Shown piece after piece: positions 23,456 through 31,469 of a stretch of 64,000 nucleotides of DNA. Numbering within the stretch: the stretch's first letter is position 1; every line of letters begins with the position of its first letter. The translations under genes and the position numbers were made by a program. Source of the stretch: Streptomyces barringtoniae (GTDB lineage: Bacteria; Actinomycetota; Actinomycetes; Streptomycetales; Streptomycetaceae); the NCBI RefSeq assembly GCF_020819595.1, contig NZ_JAJHNP010000025.1, positions 1 to 64,000 on the forward strand, given 5' to 3'. The notes under the pieces are model-generated. The model made no database searches and was not told where the DNA came from. It was given only the letters and a program-made list of their open reading frames with translations.

Positions 23456-24736
23456 ATGACCGCCGCCGAGCCCGCCCCGAGATCCGCCACGACCGTCGCC
23501 GAGCGGGACCCGATTCCCGCCCCGGCTGTCCCCGAGCCGGACGTGACGCCTGCCCCGGCTCCCGCTCCCGTCCCGCCGCTCGCCGCGCGTGGTCGCAGTG
23601 TGGGGGGTTCGCCCGTGCGGGACATCCTCGCGGTCACCGCTCGACCCGAGGTCATCAACTTCGCGGGCGGTCTCCCGGCGCCCGAGCTCTTCGACCGGGA
23701 GGGCATCGCGGCGGCGTTCCAGGAGGTGCTGGCGACGGCCCCGGAGCGGGCGCTGCAGTACTCCACGACCGAGGGCGAGCCGGCGCTCCGGGCGGGCCTG
23801 GCCGCGCGCATCAGCACCCGTGGTCCGGTCACCGCGCCCGACGAGCTACTGATCACCACCGGCTCCCAGCAGGCCCTGTCCCTCCTGGCGACGGCCCTGC
23901 TCGAACCCGGCGACACGGTCCTGGTGGAAAGCCCCTGCTATCTGGCGGCACTTCAGGTCTTCGGCCTCGCGGGAGCGCGCATGGTGGCCGTGCCGGGCGA
24001 CGCGGACGGCGTGGACCCGGCCGCGCTGGAGGAGGCGATCCGCCGCGAGCGTCCCAAGCTGCTCTACCTCGTCCCCACCTTCCAGAACCCCACCGGCCGT
24101 ACCATGCCCGCTCCGCGCCGCGCGGAGATCGCCGCCGTGGCCGCCCGCCGGGGCCTGTGGATCGTCGAGGACGACCCGTACGGCGAACTCCGCTACGACG
24201 GCGGGCACGTCCCCTGGATCGCCGCGCTCCCGGGGGCCGAGGACCGCACCGTCCTGCTCGGCTCCTTCTCCAAAGTGATGGCCCCCGGCCTGCGCCTCGG
24301 CTGGCTGCGTGCGCCCGCCGACCTGCGCCGGGCCTGCGTCGTGGCCAAGCAGGCGGCCGACCTGCACACCCCGACGCTCAACCAGCTCGCCGCAGCACGG
24401 TACTTGGACGTCCTGGACGCCCATGTGGCCCGGGTGCGGGCCGTGTACGGCGAACGCCGGGACGCCATGCTGGCCGGGTTGCCCGACGCGCTCCCGGCCG
24501 GGTCGGTGTGGACCCGGCCCGAGGGCGGGATGTTCCTCTGGGCGCGCCTGCCGGAGTCGTACGACACCCTCGCCCTGTTGCCCCGCGCCGTCGAGCAGAA
24601 CGTGGCCTACGTCCCCGGCGCGCCCTTCTACGCCGGCACTCCCGACCCCTCCACCCTCCGCCTGTGCTTCGTCACCCAGACCCCGCAGGAGATCGCGGAG
24701 GGGCTGCGCAGGCTGGGGCGGGGGCTCGGGGGCTGA
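23456..24736 (+). CDS. PLP-dependent aminotransferase (class I/II, 2-aminoadipate/MocR-type fold)
   Basis: A 426-residue fold-type I aminotransferase. The first 50 residues are a Pro/Ala-rich disordered extension. The core starts at INFAGGLPAPELF (68-80), a signature of 2-aminoadipate and valine-type aminotransferases; TTGSQQALSLL (134-144) binds the PLP phosphate; PTFQNPTGR (207-215) contains the conserved Asn; VEDDPYGELRY (237-247) has the ring-binding Asp and Tyr; and the PLP lysine is Lys273 in GSFSKVMAPGLRLGW. Substrate is unknown. ATG 23456 follows GGAGAGCC. Confidence 0.88.
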   Translation: MTAAEPAPRSATTVAERDPIPAPAVPEPDVTPAPAPAPVPPLAARGRSVGGSPVRDILAVTARPEVINFAGGLPAPELFDREGIAAAFQEVLATAPERALQYSTTEGEPALRAGLAARISTRGPVTAPDELLITTGSQQALSLLATALLEPGDTVLVESPCYLAALQVFGLAGARMVAVPGDADGVDPAALEEAIRRERPKLLYLVPTFQNPTGRTMPAPRRAEIAAVAARRGLWIVEDDPYGELRYDGGHVPWIAALPGAEDRTVLLGSFSKVMAPGLRLGWLRAPADLRRACVVAKQAADLHTPTLNQLAAARYLDVLDAHVARVRAVYGERRDAMLAGLPDALPAGSVWTRPEGGMFLWARLPESYDTLALLPRAVEQNVAYVPGAPFYAGTPDPSTLRLCFVTQTPQEIAEGLRRLGRGLGG

Positions 24737-24749
24737 CGGCGGCCGGGGA

Positions 24750-25673
24750 TCAGTCCCACCAGAAGGACCAGGTGGGGTTACCGACCAGATGCTTGGCGTA
24801 GTCCCGCAGACTGGTCGGGCCGCTCTGGGTGAGGTTGTCCGGGCAGAAGGCGAAGTGTTCGGCGGCCAGCACCTCCGCGTCCGCGAGCGTGCTGGGCGGG
24901 GCGGCGACGGACACGACCAGGATGTCGAAGCCGAGCCCCACCACCCGTATGCCGAAGCGGTCCTCCCACGTGCGGAGGACCGCGCACAGCCGGGCCACGT
25001 CGTTGTCGTGGTTCAGCGGGCCGGTCCAGCCGATGGCCGCCGGTATGTCGGCGGACCGGCGGGCCGGCACCAGGGCGAGCCGCGCCTCCTTGAACCACCC
25101 GGAGGCGGCTTCCGTCAGCGAGTCGGCCACCTGGGCCGCGCGGGTGTCGGGATCGGCGGTCGGGGTGGAGGCGGGCGCGAGCCCCGGCCAGGCGGACCCG
25201 AACGGCGCGAGCAACTCGGCCAGCTCGTCCTCCCCCTCGCCTTCTTCCTCGGCCGCTCCCTCCTTTTCCTCCCCTTCTCCCTCTTCCTGCTCTACCTCCT
25301 CTACCTCCTCTACCTCCTCTACCTCCTCTTCCTCGTCTTCCGTCCAGTACTCCCAGTAGTCGACGAGGACGTCCTCGGCGTCGTGATCACCTGGGTAAGA
25401 CGCCAACCGGGGCATCAGATCCCACTCCGTGGGACCGCCCTGCCTCCCGCCGACGTCCATGAGCACCGGCAGCAGGCCGACCCGGGCGCCCGGCGCGCCC
25501 AGTGCCTTCCACGTGCCCGGCGCGGCCGGCTTCTCCGCCTGCCACAGCAGGGGTTCGTGCCAGGGGCCGTCGTCGGTTTCGTCGATGAGCCTGCCGGGAG
25601 GCAGCTGCAGCCCCAGGGAACGGCCGCTGGGATCGGTGGCCAGCTTGGGCAGCGGATTGGGAAGAGTCGCCAT
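24750..25673 (-). CDS. DUF4253 domain protein with acidic tandem repeat
   Basis: A 307-residue protein. The C-terminal part (about 185-307) is a DUF4253 domain, with ALVPARRSADIPAAIGWTG and FAFCPDNLTQSG as family-like stretches; its function is unknown. Residues 117-155 are a nearly pure Glu/Val/Gly tract built on repeated EEV triplets, encoded by four exact 9-bp units at 25292-25327. ATG 25673 gives MATLPNPLPKLA; an upstream in-frame start at 25703 is less likely. It is convergent with the aminotransferase gene, 13 bp apart. Confidence 0.75.
   Translation of the reverse strand: MATLPNPLPKLATDPSGRSLGLQLPPGRLIDETDDGPWHEPLLWQAEKPAAPGTWKALGAPGARVGLLPVLMDVGGRQGGPTEWDLMPRLASYPGDHDAEDVLVDYWEYWTEDEEEEVEEVEEVEEVEQEEGEGEEKEGAAEEEGEGEDELAELLAPFGSAWPGLAPASTPTADPDTRAAQVADSLTEAASGWFKEARLALVPARRSADIPAAIGWTGPLNHDNDVARLCAVLRTWEDRFGIRVVGLGFDILVVSVAAPPSTLADAEVLAAEHFAFCPDNLTQSGPTSLRDYAKHLVGNPTWSFWWD
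25292..25327. repeat. Four tandem copies of a 9-bp unit (CTACCTCCT)
   Basis: Exact tandem repeats inside the DUF4253 gene, giving EEV repeats on the minus strand. A change in copy number would alter length by three residues without a frameshift. Confidence 0.9.
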
Positions 25674-25806
25674 ACCCGTGACTGTAAGGGCCGCCACTGA
25701 CAACGACGTTGGCCTGCCGTCCCGAGGAACCCACGTCCGCCGCAGCCGCTCTTACCGGGTGGTGTTGTGATGGATGCGGACACGGTGACCGGAGGGACGG
25801 AGGAAC

Positions 25807-26997
25807 GTGCGGATCGGGCGTTACCCGGTGCGGTGGCACATCGTGCTGCTCACCCTGTGGACCGCCGTCTGGTTCGTCGTGGCCGAACGCCACGCGGCCG
25901 TGTCCTGGCACTATCTGCGTGAGGGCGAGCAACTGCTCTTCGGCCAGGGCGACGGCGGCGGCCTCGCCCTCTACGCCAACCACCCCGAGCTGCAGATCGG
26001 CCCGGTCAGCTTCCTGGTCGCCGGACTCTTCGCACCCTTCCCCGCCGACCTCGGTGAGAAACTGGCCGACGCGTTCATGTCCGGCCTGGGCCTCTACATG
26101 CTCGTCCTGGTGGGCCGTGCGGCGGCCGACCACTACCTCGGCACGGGCGTCAACCACAAACGCCTCCAGCAACGCGTCCTGGTCGCCGGAGCGGCCTTCA
26201 TGCCCATGTGGGTCGAGGTCTCGGTCCGTTTCGCCCACCTCGACGACGTCCTGGCCCTGTTCTTCACCACCCTCGCGGTCCGCGCACTGGTCCGGGGCAA
26301 CGCGACGTGGGTGGGCGTCTTCCTGGCCCTGGCGGTCGACTCCAAGCCCTGGGCCGTAGGTTTTCTGCCGTTGTTGCTGGCCCTGCCGCGCCCGACCCGC
26401 CTGCGCGCGGCGGCCTGGACATTCGGCCTGGTGGCGGTGGCCTGGCTGCCCTTCTACCTGAGCCACCTGGAAACCCTGCACGCGGCCCGCTTCACCATCC
26501 CCAACCAGCGGGCCTCCTCACTGCGCTGGTTCGGCGTGAACGACCCCGCGACGCCTTGGTGGGACCGCCCCGCGCAGATGGCGCTGGGCATGGGTCTCGG
26601 TGCCCTGGCGGTACGACGGGGCCGCTGGCCGGCGGTGGTCTTCCTGGCCGCCGACGCCCGCATCCTCCTCGACCCCAGCGTCTACACCTACTACAACGCC
26701 TCGGTCCTTCTCGGCACCCTCATCTGGGACTCGATCGGCCAGCGCCGCCTGGTTCCGTGGGTCAGCTGGATCGCCCTCATCTCCCTCTACGGCAGCGCCC
26801 TGCTGGTCCCGTCGGACTCCACCCGGGGCCTCATACGCCTGGCGTTCTGCGTCGGCTCGGCGGCGTACGTCCTGTTCTGGCCCCAGCGGGCGCCGCGCGG
26901 CAGACGGGGCCGACGGTCACTTCAGGGAGGCGGTGAAGGCGACCCAGGTGGCGCGCGTGAGGTGCAGGGCGGGGCTCGCGGCGGGGCTGTTCTTTGA
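25807..26997 (+). CDS. Polytopic membrane protein, possibly a GT-C-type glycosyltransferase
   Basis: A 396-residue integral membrane protein with roughly 9-10 hydrophobic segments. The N-terminal loop after the first helix is long and ends in ALYANHPELQIGPVSFL, and an acidic pair occurs in RFAHLDDVLALFF (about 139-151), as in GT-C/GT87-like polyprenol-phosphate mannosyltransferases. VDSKPWAVGFLPLLLALP (about 178) is a family-like stretch too. The assignment is from layout only. The last 30 residues (from about GRRGRRSLQGGG) run into the antisense DUF397 remnant and probably are not ancestral. Confidence 0.6.
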   Translation: MRIGRYPVRWHIVLLTLWTAVWFVVAERHAAVSWHYLREGEQLLFGQGDGGGLALYANHPELQIGPVSFLVAGLFAPFPADLGEKLADAFMSGLGLYMLVLVGRAAADHYLGTGVNHKRLQQRVLVAGAAFMPMWVEVSVRFAHLDDVLALFFTTLAVRALVRGNATWVGVFLALAVDSKPWAVGFLPLLLALPRPTRLRAAAWTFGLVAVAWLPFYLSHLETLHAARFTIPNQRASSLRWFGVNDPATPWWDRPAQMALGMGLGALAVRRGRWPAVVFLAADARILLDPSVYTYYNASVLLGTLIWDSIGQRRLVPWVSWIALISLYGSALLVPSDSTRGLIRLAFCVGSAAYVLFWPQRAPRGRRGRRSLQGGGEGDPGGAREVQGGARGGAVL

Positions 26998-27050
26998 GCC
27001 GCGGATGTGCATGGTGCAGGCGGAGACGGCGACTTCGAGGCAGGCCCGGG
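26917..27050 (-). pseudogene. Remnant of a DUF397 gene (C-terminal part)
   Basis: Reading the minus strand, CLEVAVSACTMHIRGSKN is followed by ALHLTRATWVAFTASLK and a stop. This matches the second half of a DUF397 protein (CVEVA, VRDSKNP, LTPxxWxxF), but no start or N-terminal WxKSSYS lies upstream. It overlaps the 3' end of the membrane-protein gene. It is a truncated copy of the kind of gene intact at 17336. Confidence 0.7.
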
Positions 27051-27060
27051 CGTGCCGTCG

Positions 27061-27264
27061 GTGCGGGCTTCCCCTGCGGCTGCGATACGACGGCGCCCTC
27101 GTCCGGGCCGAGGTGCACGACAGCGGAACCGGTGTTCCCGAAACCGCGGACGAGCCGGACGAGGGCGGGCGTGGGCTGCTGCTCGTGTCGGTGCCGGCCG
27201 ACAAGTGGGGCAAGGGGAACGGCTCCCCGGCAAGCTCGTGTGGTGCGGGTTCGTGCTGCCCTAG
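27061..27264 (+). pseudogene. Frameshifted remnant of an anti-sigma-like ATPase gene (HATPase_c)
   Basis: The plus strand reads LPLRLRYDGALVRAEVHDSG, then GRGLLLVSVPADKWG, and after a frame change GERLPGKLVWCGFVLP and a stop at 27262. These are the G1/G2 end of a RsbW-like GHKL domain like the intact one at 18449. The N box and start are absent. Placed back to back with the DUF397 remnant, it marks a decayed WhiJ/AbaA-type module that has lost its XRE gene. Confidence 0.7.
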
Positions 27265-27647
27265 ACCAGCGTCGTGATGCAGAACGGATGCCCGGCGGGG
27301 TCCAGCAGCACCCGCCACCGCTCCTCGCCCGGCTGGAACTCCGGCTTGGCGGCGCCCAGTTCGAGCAGCCGCTTCTCGGCGGCGTCCAGGTCGTCCACGC
27401 CCAGCTCGATGTGGGCCTGCTTCTCCTGCGCCGGGTCCGGCCAGGTGGGCGGGCGGTAGTCGGCGAGGCGGTTGAAGCCCAGGCCGGTCGCGCCCTCCTT
27501 GCCGAGGAGGACGAAGTCGTCGGTGGAGAAGAGGACGGACAGGCCGAGCAACTCGCCGTAGAAGCGGGCCATTTCGGCGGGGTCGGCGCAGTCGAAGGTG
27601 ATGGCGGCGAAGCGGAACGCGGGTGCGGAAGCGGTCTCCGTAGTCAT
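27261..27647 (-). CDS. VOC-family (glyoxalase/bleomycin-resistance-like) protein
   Basis: A 128-residue protein of the vicinal-oxygen-chelate fold, two beta-alpha-beta3 units: FAAITFDCADPAEMARFYGE (12-31) and HIELGVDDLDAAEKRLLE (about 78-95), ending in the typical LLDPAGHPFCI. VOC proteins bind a metal for ring cleavage, isomerisation or drug sequestration; this type is often described as a glyoxalase-like stress protein. The ATG has no Shine-Dalgarno sequence: TAGGGT lies eight bases before it, so the mRNA may be leaderless. A 33-bp perfect palindrome sits just upstream. The stop overlaps the ATPase remnant's stop. Confidence 0.85.
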   Translation of the reverse strand: MTTETASAPAFRFAAITFDCADPAEMARFYGELLGLSVLFSTDDFVLLGKEGATGLGFNRLADYRPPTWPDPAQEKQAHIELGVDDLDAAEKRLLELGAAKPEFQPGEERWRVLLDPAGHPFCITTLV

Positions 27648-27662
27648 GAGGAGGACCCTAGG

Positions 27663-27695
27663 GCGCAACTAGGACAGTTGCTGTCCTAGTTGCGC
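27663..27695. promoter_or_regulatory. Large perfect palindrome upstream of the VOC gene, candidate operator
   Basis: Two exact 15-base arms (GCGCAACTAGGACAG with CTGTCCTAGTTGCGC) around TTG lie at positions -16 to -48 relative to the VOC ATG. It covers the likely -35 region, with TAGGGT as -10. It is too near the start codon to be a terminator of the gene, so a repressor operator is the likeliest reading. Confidence 0.7.
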
Positions 27696-27726
27696 TCCCG
27701 ACCCGCGCCGAGTGCCCGTCAGGAAG

Positions 27727-29505
27727 TCAGAGCTTCTCCGGCGTCCGGATGCCCAGCAGGGCCATGCCCCGGTGCAGGGTGCGGGCCGTGATGTCGCACA
27801 GGAAGAGGCGGTTCTCCACCTGCTGCGGCGTCTCGGCCTTCAGGACCGGGCACTTGTCGTAGAAGGACGTGTAGAGGGAGGCCAGCTGGTAGAGGTACGC
27901 CGCCAGCTTGTGCGGGGCGTACTCCGCGGCTGCCTCCGTGACCGTCTCCGCGAACGCGTCCACGTGCAGCCCGAGGGCGCGCTCCGCCTCCGCCAGTGCC
28001 AGCTCCGGGTGCGCCACCGGGCGGGTCTCGCCGGCCTTGCGCAGGATGGACCGGATACGGGCGTACGCGTACTGCAGGTACACGCTCGTGTCGCCGTTGA
28101 GCGAGACCATCTGGTCCAGGTCGAACTTGTAGTCCCGGTTCGCCGACGTCGACAGGTCCGCGTACTTCACCGCGCCGATGCCCACCTGGGCACCCCGCTC
28201 GGCGATCTCCTCCTCGGACAGGTCCTGGGCCTTCTCCCGTACGACGGCCGAGGCGCGGTCGATCGCCTCGTCGAGGAGGTCGACCAGGCGGACGGTCTCG
28301 CCCTCACGCGTCTTGAACGGCTTGCCGTCCTTGCCGAGGACCGTGCCGAAGGCCAGCTGGAAGGCGGTGACGTCCTCGTTCAGCCAGCCGGCCCGGCGCG
28401 CCGTCTCGAAGACCATCTTGAAGTGCAGGGCCTGGCGGGCGTCCACCACGTAGACGAGGTTGTTCGCCTTCAGGTTGAAGACGCGGTCGCGGATGGCGGA
28501 CAGGTCCGTCGCCGCGTAGCCGTAGCCGCCGTCCGACTTCTGGACGATCAGCGGGACCGGGTTGCCGTCCGGGCCCTTGATGTCGTCGAAGAAGACGCAC
28601 AGGGCGCCCTCGCTGCGTACCGCGACACCGGACTCCTCCAGGAGGCGGCAGGTCTCGGCCAGCATGTCGTTGTAGCCGGACTCGCCGACGATGTCGGGGT
28701 CGCGGACCTCCATGTCCAGCTTCTCGAAGACGGAGAAGAAGTAGATCTTCGACTCGTCCACGAACTTCTGCCAGATGGCAAGGGTGCGCGGGTCGCCGGC
28801 CTGGAGGTCGACCACCCGGCGCCGGGCCCGCGTCTTGAACTCCTCGTCGGAGTCGAACAGCTTCCGCGCGGCCTTGTACAGGCGGTCGAGGTTCGACATC
28901 GCCTCCTCGCCGGAGGCCGCCGTGTCCTCGGTGGACGCCTTGTGGTCCAGCTCGTGCGGGTGCTCGTCCAGGTACTGGATCAGCATGCCGAACTGGGTGC
29001 CCCAGTCGCCGATGTGGTGGCGCCGGATCACGTTCTCACCCGTGAACTCGAGGAGCTGGACCACCGAGTCGCCGATCACGGCGGACCGCAGGTGGCCGAC
29101 GTGCATTTCCTTCGCCACGTTCGGCTGGGCGTAGTCGATCACCGTCGTGCCCGGCTCGGCGGCGGTCGGCACGCCGAGGCGGCCGGTCTCGTCCGCGTAC
29201 CGCGCGGCCAGGTTCGCGGTGATCGCCCGGTCGGCGATCGTGATGTTCAGGAAGCCGGGGCCGGAGACCTCGACGTCCTTGATCAGTTCCTCACCCGTCA
29301 CCACCTGGGAGACGACCTGCGTCGCCAGCTCCCTCGGGTTCGCCTTCGCCTTCTTGGCCAGCGCGAGGATCCCGTTGGCCTGGAAGTCGGCCCGGTCGCT
29401 TCGTCGCAGCAGCGGGTCCGCGCCGGCGGCCTCCGGCAGGGTGGCCGAGAGGGCGGACGCGAGGTGCTGCTGGACGGAATCGCTGAGGGACGTGACCGAG
29501 GCCAT
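27727..29505 (-). CDS. argS: Arginyl-tRNA synthetase
   Basis: A 592-residue class Ia synthetase that charges tRNA(Arg). The N-terminal Add-1 domain (about 1-115) ends at the signature PNVAKEMHVGHLRSAVIG with the HIGH-like HVGH at 135-138. The catalytic domain, including YAATDLSAIRDRVF, and the anticodon-binding DALR domain with YAYARIRSILRKAG near 490 follow. There is no canonical KMSKS, as usual for ArgRS. ATG 29505 starts the conserved MASVTSLSDSV. It is divergent from lysS. Confidence 0.95.
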   Translation of the reverse strand: MASVTSLSDSVQQHLASALSATLPEAAGADPLLRRSDRADFQANGILALAKKAKANPRELATQVVSQVVTGEELIKDVEVSGPGFLNITIADRAITANLAARYADETGRLGVPTAAEPGTTVIDYAQPNVAKEMHVGHLRSAVIGDSVVQLLEFTGENVIRRHHIGDWGTQFGMLIQYLDEHPHELDHKASTEDTAASGEEAMSNLDRLYKAARKLFDSDEEFKTRARRRVVDLQAGDPRTLAIWQKFVDESKIYFFSVFEKLDMEVRDPDIVGESGYNDMLAETCRLLEESGVAVRSEGALCVFFDDIKGPDGNPVPLIVQKSDGGYGYAATDLSAIRDRVFNLKANNLVYVVDARQALHFKMVFETARRAGWLNEDVTAFQLAFGTVLGKDGKPFKTREGETVRLVDLLDEAIDRASAVVREKAQDLSEEEIAERGAQVGIGAVKYADLSTSANRDYKFDLDQMVSLNGDTSVYLQYAYARIRSILRKAGETRPVAHPELALAEAERALGLHVDAFAETVTEAAAEYAPHKLAAYLYQLASLYTSFYDKCPVLKAETPQQVENRLFLCDITARTLHRGMALLGIRTPEKL

Positions 29506-29605
29506 AGGAATGGGTGCCGTTCTCCTCGTGGGGATGGATAGTCCCAGCCAGTATCCCACGGCGGGTAAAGCCGTTTTCGCGGGCGCGAGCCGGTCTGTGA
29601 GAATG

Positions 29606-29645
29606 GAGTGTCACCCCGATCAGACGGAGTGCCACCCCGTTCAGA
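29606..29645. repeat. Imperfect 19-bp direct repeat between argS and lysS
   Basis: GAGTGTCACCCCGATCAGA (29606-29624) and GAGTGCCACCCCGTTCAGA (29627-29645) match at 17 of 19 positions, 21 bases apart. They lie immediately before the lysS start and could be a two-copy protein-binding site. Confidence 0.6.
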
Positions 29646-29663
29646 AAGAAGGACGTGCCGATC

Positions 29664-31394
29664 GTGGCTCAGAGCACCGAGACCACCGACTGGGTCTCCC
29701 GTTTCGCGGATGAGGTCATCGAGGAATCGGAGCGCCGGGCCCCGGGCAAACCGGTCGTCGTCGCGTCCGGACTCTCGCCGTCGGGTCCGATCCACCTCGG
29801 CAACCTGCGCGAGGTCATGACCCCGCACCTGGTCGCCGACGAGATCCGCCGCCGCGGGTACGAGGTCCGGCACCTGATCTCCTGGGACGACTACGACCGG
29901 TACCGCAAGGTCCCGGCGGGCATCGCCGGGATCGACGAGTCCTGGGCCGAGCACATCGGCAAGCCGCTGACCTCGGTGCCGGCGCCGCACGGGTCGTCGT
30001 ACCCGAACTGGGCCGAGCACTTCAAGGCCGCCATGATCGCCTCGCTGGCCGAGCTGGGTGTCGAGTTCGACGGGATCAGCCAGACCGCGCAGTACACCTC
30101 CGGCACCTACCGCGAGCAGATCCTGCACGCCATGAAGCACCGTGGCGAGATCGACGCGATCCTCGCCCAGTACCGCACGAAGAAGGCCCCGAAGAAGCAG
30201 CAGCAGAAGGCCGTCGACGAGGCCGAGCTGGAGGCCGAGGAGGGCTCGGGCGCCGCGTCCGAGGACGACGGCAGCTCCGGCTCCGCCGGATACTTCCCGT
30301 ACAAGCCGTACTGCGGCAACTGCGAGAAGGACCTGACCACCGTCACCTCGTACGACGACGACTCCACCGAGCTCGCCTACACCTGCACCGCGTGCGGCTT
30401 CGCCGAGACGGTGCGGCTCAGCGAGTTCAACCGCGGCAAGCTGGTCTGGAAGGTCGACTGGCCGATGCGCTGGGCGTACGAGGGCGTCGTCTTCGAGCCG
30501 AGCGGCGTCGACCACTCCTCGCCCGGGTCCAGTTTCCAGGTCGGCGGCCAGATCGTCGGGATCTTCGGCGGCAAGCAGCCCATCGGACCCATGTACGCCT
30601 TCGTGGGCATCAGCGGCATGGCGAAGATGTCGTCGTCGCGTGGTGGGGTCCCGACCCCCGCCGACGCGCTGAAGATCATGGAGCCGCAGATCCTGCGCTG
30701 GCTCTACGCCCGCCGCAGGCCCAACCAGTCCTTCAAGATCGCCTTCGACCAGGAGATCCAGCGGCTGTACGACGAGTGGGACAAGCTCGCGGCCAAGGTC
30801 GCCGACGGCTCCGCCCTGCCGGCCGACGTCGCCGCGTACACGCGCGCCGTCGGTACGGCCGCCGCCGAGCTGCCGAAGACGCCGCGCCCGCTGCCGTACC
30901 GCACGCTCGCGTCCGTCGCCGACATCACCGCCGGACACGGGGACCAGGCGCTGCGGATCCTCTCCGAGCTGGACCCGGAGCAGCCGCTCGCCTCCCTGGA
31001 CGAGGCCCGGCCCCGGTACGACAAGGCCGAGGCCTGGATCAACACGCACGTCCCCGCCGACCAGCGGACCATCGTGCGCGACGAGCCCGACGCCGAGCTG
31101 CTGAAGTCCCTCGACGAGGCCTCCCAGCAGTCGGTACGGCTGCTGCTCGACGGGCTCGCCGAGCACTGGTCGCTCGACGGGCTGACCCACCTCGTCTACG
31201 GCGTGCCCAAGGTGCAGGCCGGCTTCCCGGCCGACGCCACGCCCAAGGAGCTGCCCGCCGAGATCAAGACGGCCCAGCGCGCGTTCTTCGCCCTGCTGTA
31301 CCACCTGCTCGTCGGGCGCGACACCGGACCCCGGCTGCCCACGCTGCTGCTCGCGGTGGGGCAGGAGCGGGTGCGGCGCCTGCTCGGGGAGTAG
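29664..31394 (+). CDS. lysS: Class I lysyl-tRNA synthetase
   Basis: A 576-residue LysRS of the rare class I type (archaeal-like), charging tRNA(Lys). The HIGH-like SGPIHLGNLREVM is at about 41-53 and the KMSKS-like KMSSSRGG near 317. A Cys4 zinc-finger-like region CGNCEKDL...CTACGFAE lies near 217-250, preceded by a low-complexity Lys/Gln/Glu insert. GTG 29664 gives the conserved VAQSTETTDWVSRF; GTG 29655 would add three residues. Class II LysRS may exist elsewhere in the genome. Divergent from argS. Confidence 0.93.
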   Translation: MAQSTETTDWVSRFADEVIEESERRAPGKPVVVASGLSPSGPIHLGNLREVMTPHLVADEIRRRGYEVRHLISWDDYDRYRKVPAGIAGIDESWAEHIGKPLTSVPAPHGSSYPNWAEHFKAAMIASLAELGVEFDGISQTAQYTSGTYREQILHAMKHRGEIDAILAQYRTKKAPKKQQQKAVDEAELEAEEGSGAASEDDGSSGSAGYFPYKPYCGNCEKDLTTVTSYDDDSTELAYTCTACGFAETVRLSEFNRGKLVWKVDWPMRWAYEGVVFEPSGVDHSSPGSSFQVGGQIVGIFGGKQPIGPMYAFVGISGMAKMSSSRGGVPTPADALKIMEPQILRWLYARRRPNQSFKIAFDQEIQRLYDEWDKLAAKVADGSALPADVAAYTRAVGTAAAELPKTPRPLPYRTLASVADITAGHGDQALRILSELDPEQPLASLDEARPRYDKAEAWINTHVPADQRTIVRDEPDAELLKSLDEASQQSVRLLLDGLAEHWSLDGLTHLVYGVPKVQAGFPADATPKELPAEIKTAQRAFFALLYHLLVGRDTGPRLPTLLLAVGQERVRRLLGE

Positions 31395-31430
31395 CCGGTA
31401 CGCGTAACCGGTACGCGTAAGCGGCAACGG

Positions 31431-31459
31431 AAAAGGGGCCCTCGAAAGGGCCCCTTTTT
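31431..31459. terminator. Bidirectional hairpin terminator between lysS and the DUF2637 gene
   Basis: A 12-bp perfect stem (AAAAGGGGCCCT with AGGGCCCCTTTT) with a CGAA tetraloop and a T run on one side and an A run on the other. It closes two convergent genes. Confidence 0.92.
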
Positions 31460-31469
31460 CATGCGGTTC

